Shown in pieces: positions 63,928 through 64,000 of a stretch of 64,000 nucleotides of DNA. The stretch is taken from the NCBI RefSeq assembly GCF_020184175.1, contig NC_065531.1, forward strand, positions 60,335,806 through 60,399,805, read 5' to 3'. The notes beneath the pieces were generated by a model. It saw only the letters and a list, made by a program, of their open reading frames with translations, searched no databases and was not told the DNA's origin. Origin of the DNA: Aphis gossypii. Taxonomy: Eukaryota; Arthropoda; Insecta; Hemiptera; Aphididae. Position numbers and translations under genes: made by a program. The first letter of the stretch is position 1. Each line of letters begins with the position of its first letter.

Positions 63928-63969
63928 ATAGCCGACGAAGAGTGGCTTACGCCGAGCCTGCTGGTCTGA
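63928..63969 (+). CDS. Candidate alternative terminal exon of the TIAR gene
   Basis: After TTTGCAG, the sequence reads IADEEWLTPSLLV and TGA in the phase that fits the alternative donor at 62444. The block is GC-richer than its surroundings and runs to the window edge. A second frame (SRRRVAYAEPAGLRTTEFW...) is also open to the edge, so the phase is not certain. The pyrimidine tract before the acceptor is weak. It could also be the start of an exon of something else. Confidence 0.4.
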   Translation: MADEEWLTPSLLV

Positions 63970-64000
63970 GGACGACTGAATTCTGGAGCCCAAAAACGCG

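Overview
This window looks like animal, probably arthropod, genomic DNA. It is very AT-rich and full of TA, AAT and CA microsatellites and poly(T) runs. It has short exons with GT-AG splice sites separated by introns of up to 28 kb, and insect-type transposons. The AT-rich style and recurrent 'taggtacctac'-like motifs resemble aphid (Hemiptera) DNA, but the sequence alone does not settle the species. Nothing bacterial was seen: no operons, no CRISPR, no tRNA or rRNA.

One host gene is supported, on the + strand: an RNA-binding protein of the TIA-1/TIAR family (Drosophila Rox8 type). Six exons at 12717-12792, 22502-22604, 50960-51140, 59520-59664, 59771-59937 and 62263-62587 join in phase into 331 residues. 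They encode most of RRM2, all of RRM3, a Y/G/Q-rich segment and an A/P- and His-rich tail. RRM1 and the start of RRM2 were not found, so the 5' end probably lies before position 1. All five introns between these exons start with GTAAGT. The last exon also holds a weaker in-phase donor (62444, GTAAAA), and a candidate alternative terminal exon lies at 63928-63969, so alternative C-termini are likely.

The 8.4-kb intron 51141-59519 carries a Helitron with both ends visible (52769-57740), inserted in a TA microsatellite in the same orientation as the host gene. Its single Rep/helicase gene has two small introns. It is disabled by an in-frame deletion that removes the helicase Walker A region and by a one-base frameshift. 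The relaxase (HUH, two-Tyr) motifs remain. A 156-bp inverted repeat sits in the Helitron 3' tail.

The 28.4-kb intron 22605-50959 contains a clean 417-bp hAT-type MITE (44045-44461) with an 8-bp target duplication, and several hairpin-forming repeats. At 1200-1745 a CpG-rich, GC-rich island stands out of the AT-rich background and may be a promoter or first-exon region. The rest is AT-rich non-coding DNA. The many short open frames there show no recognisable domain or coding signature.
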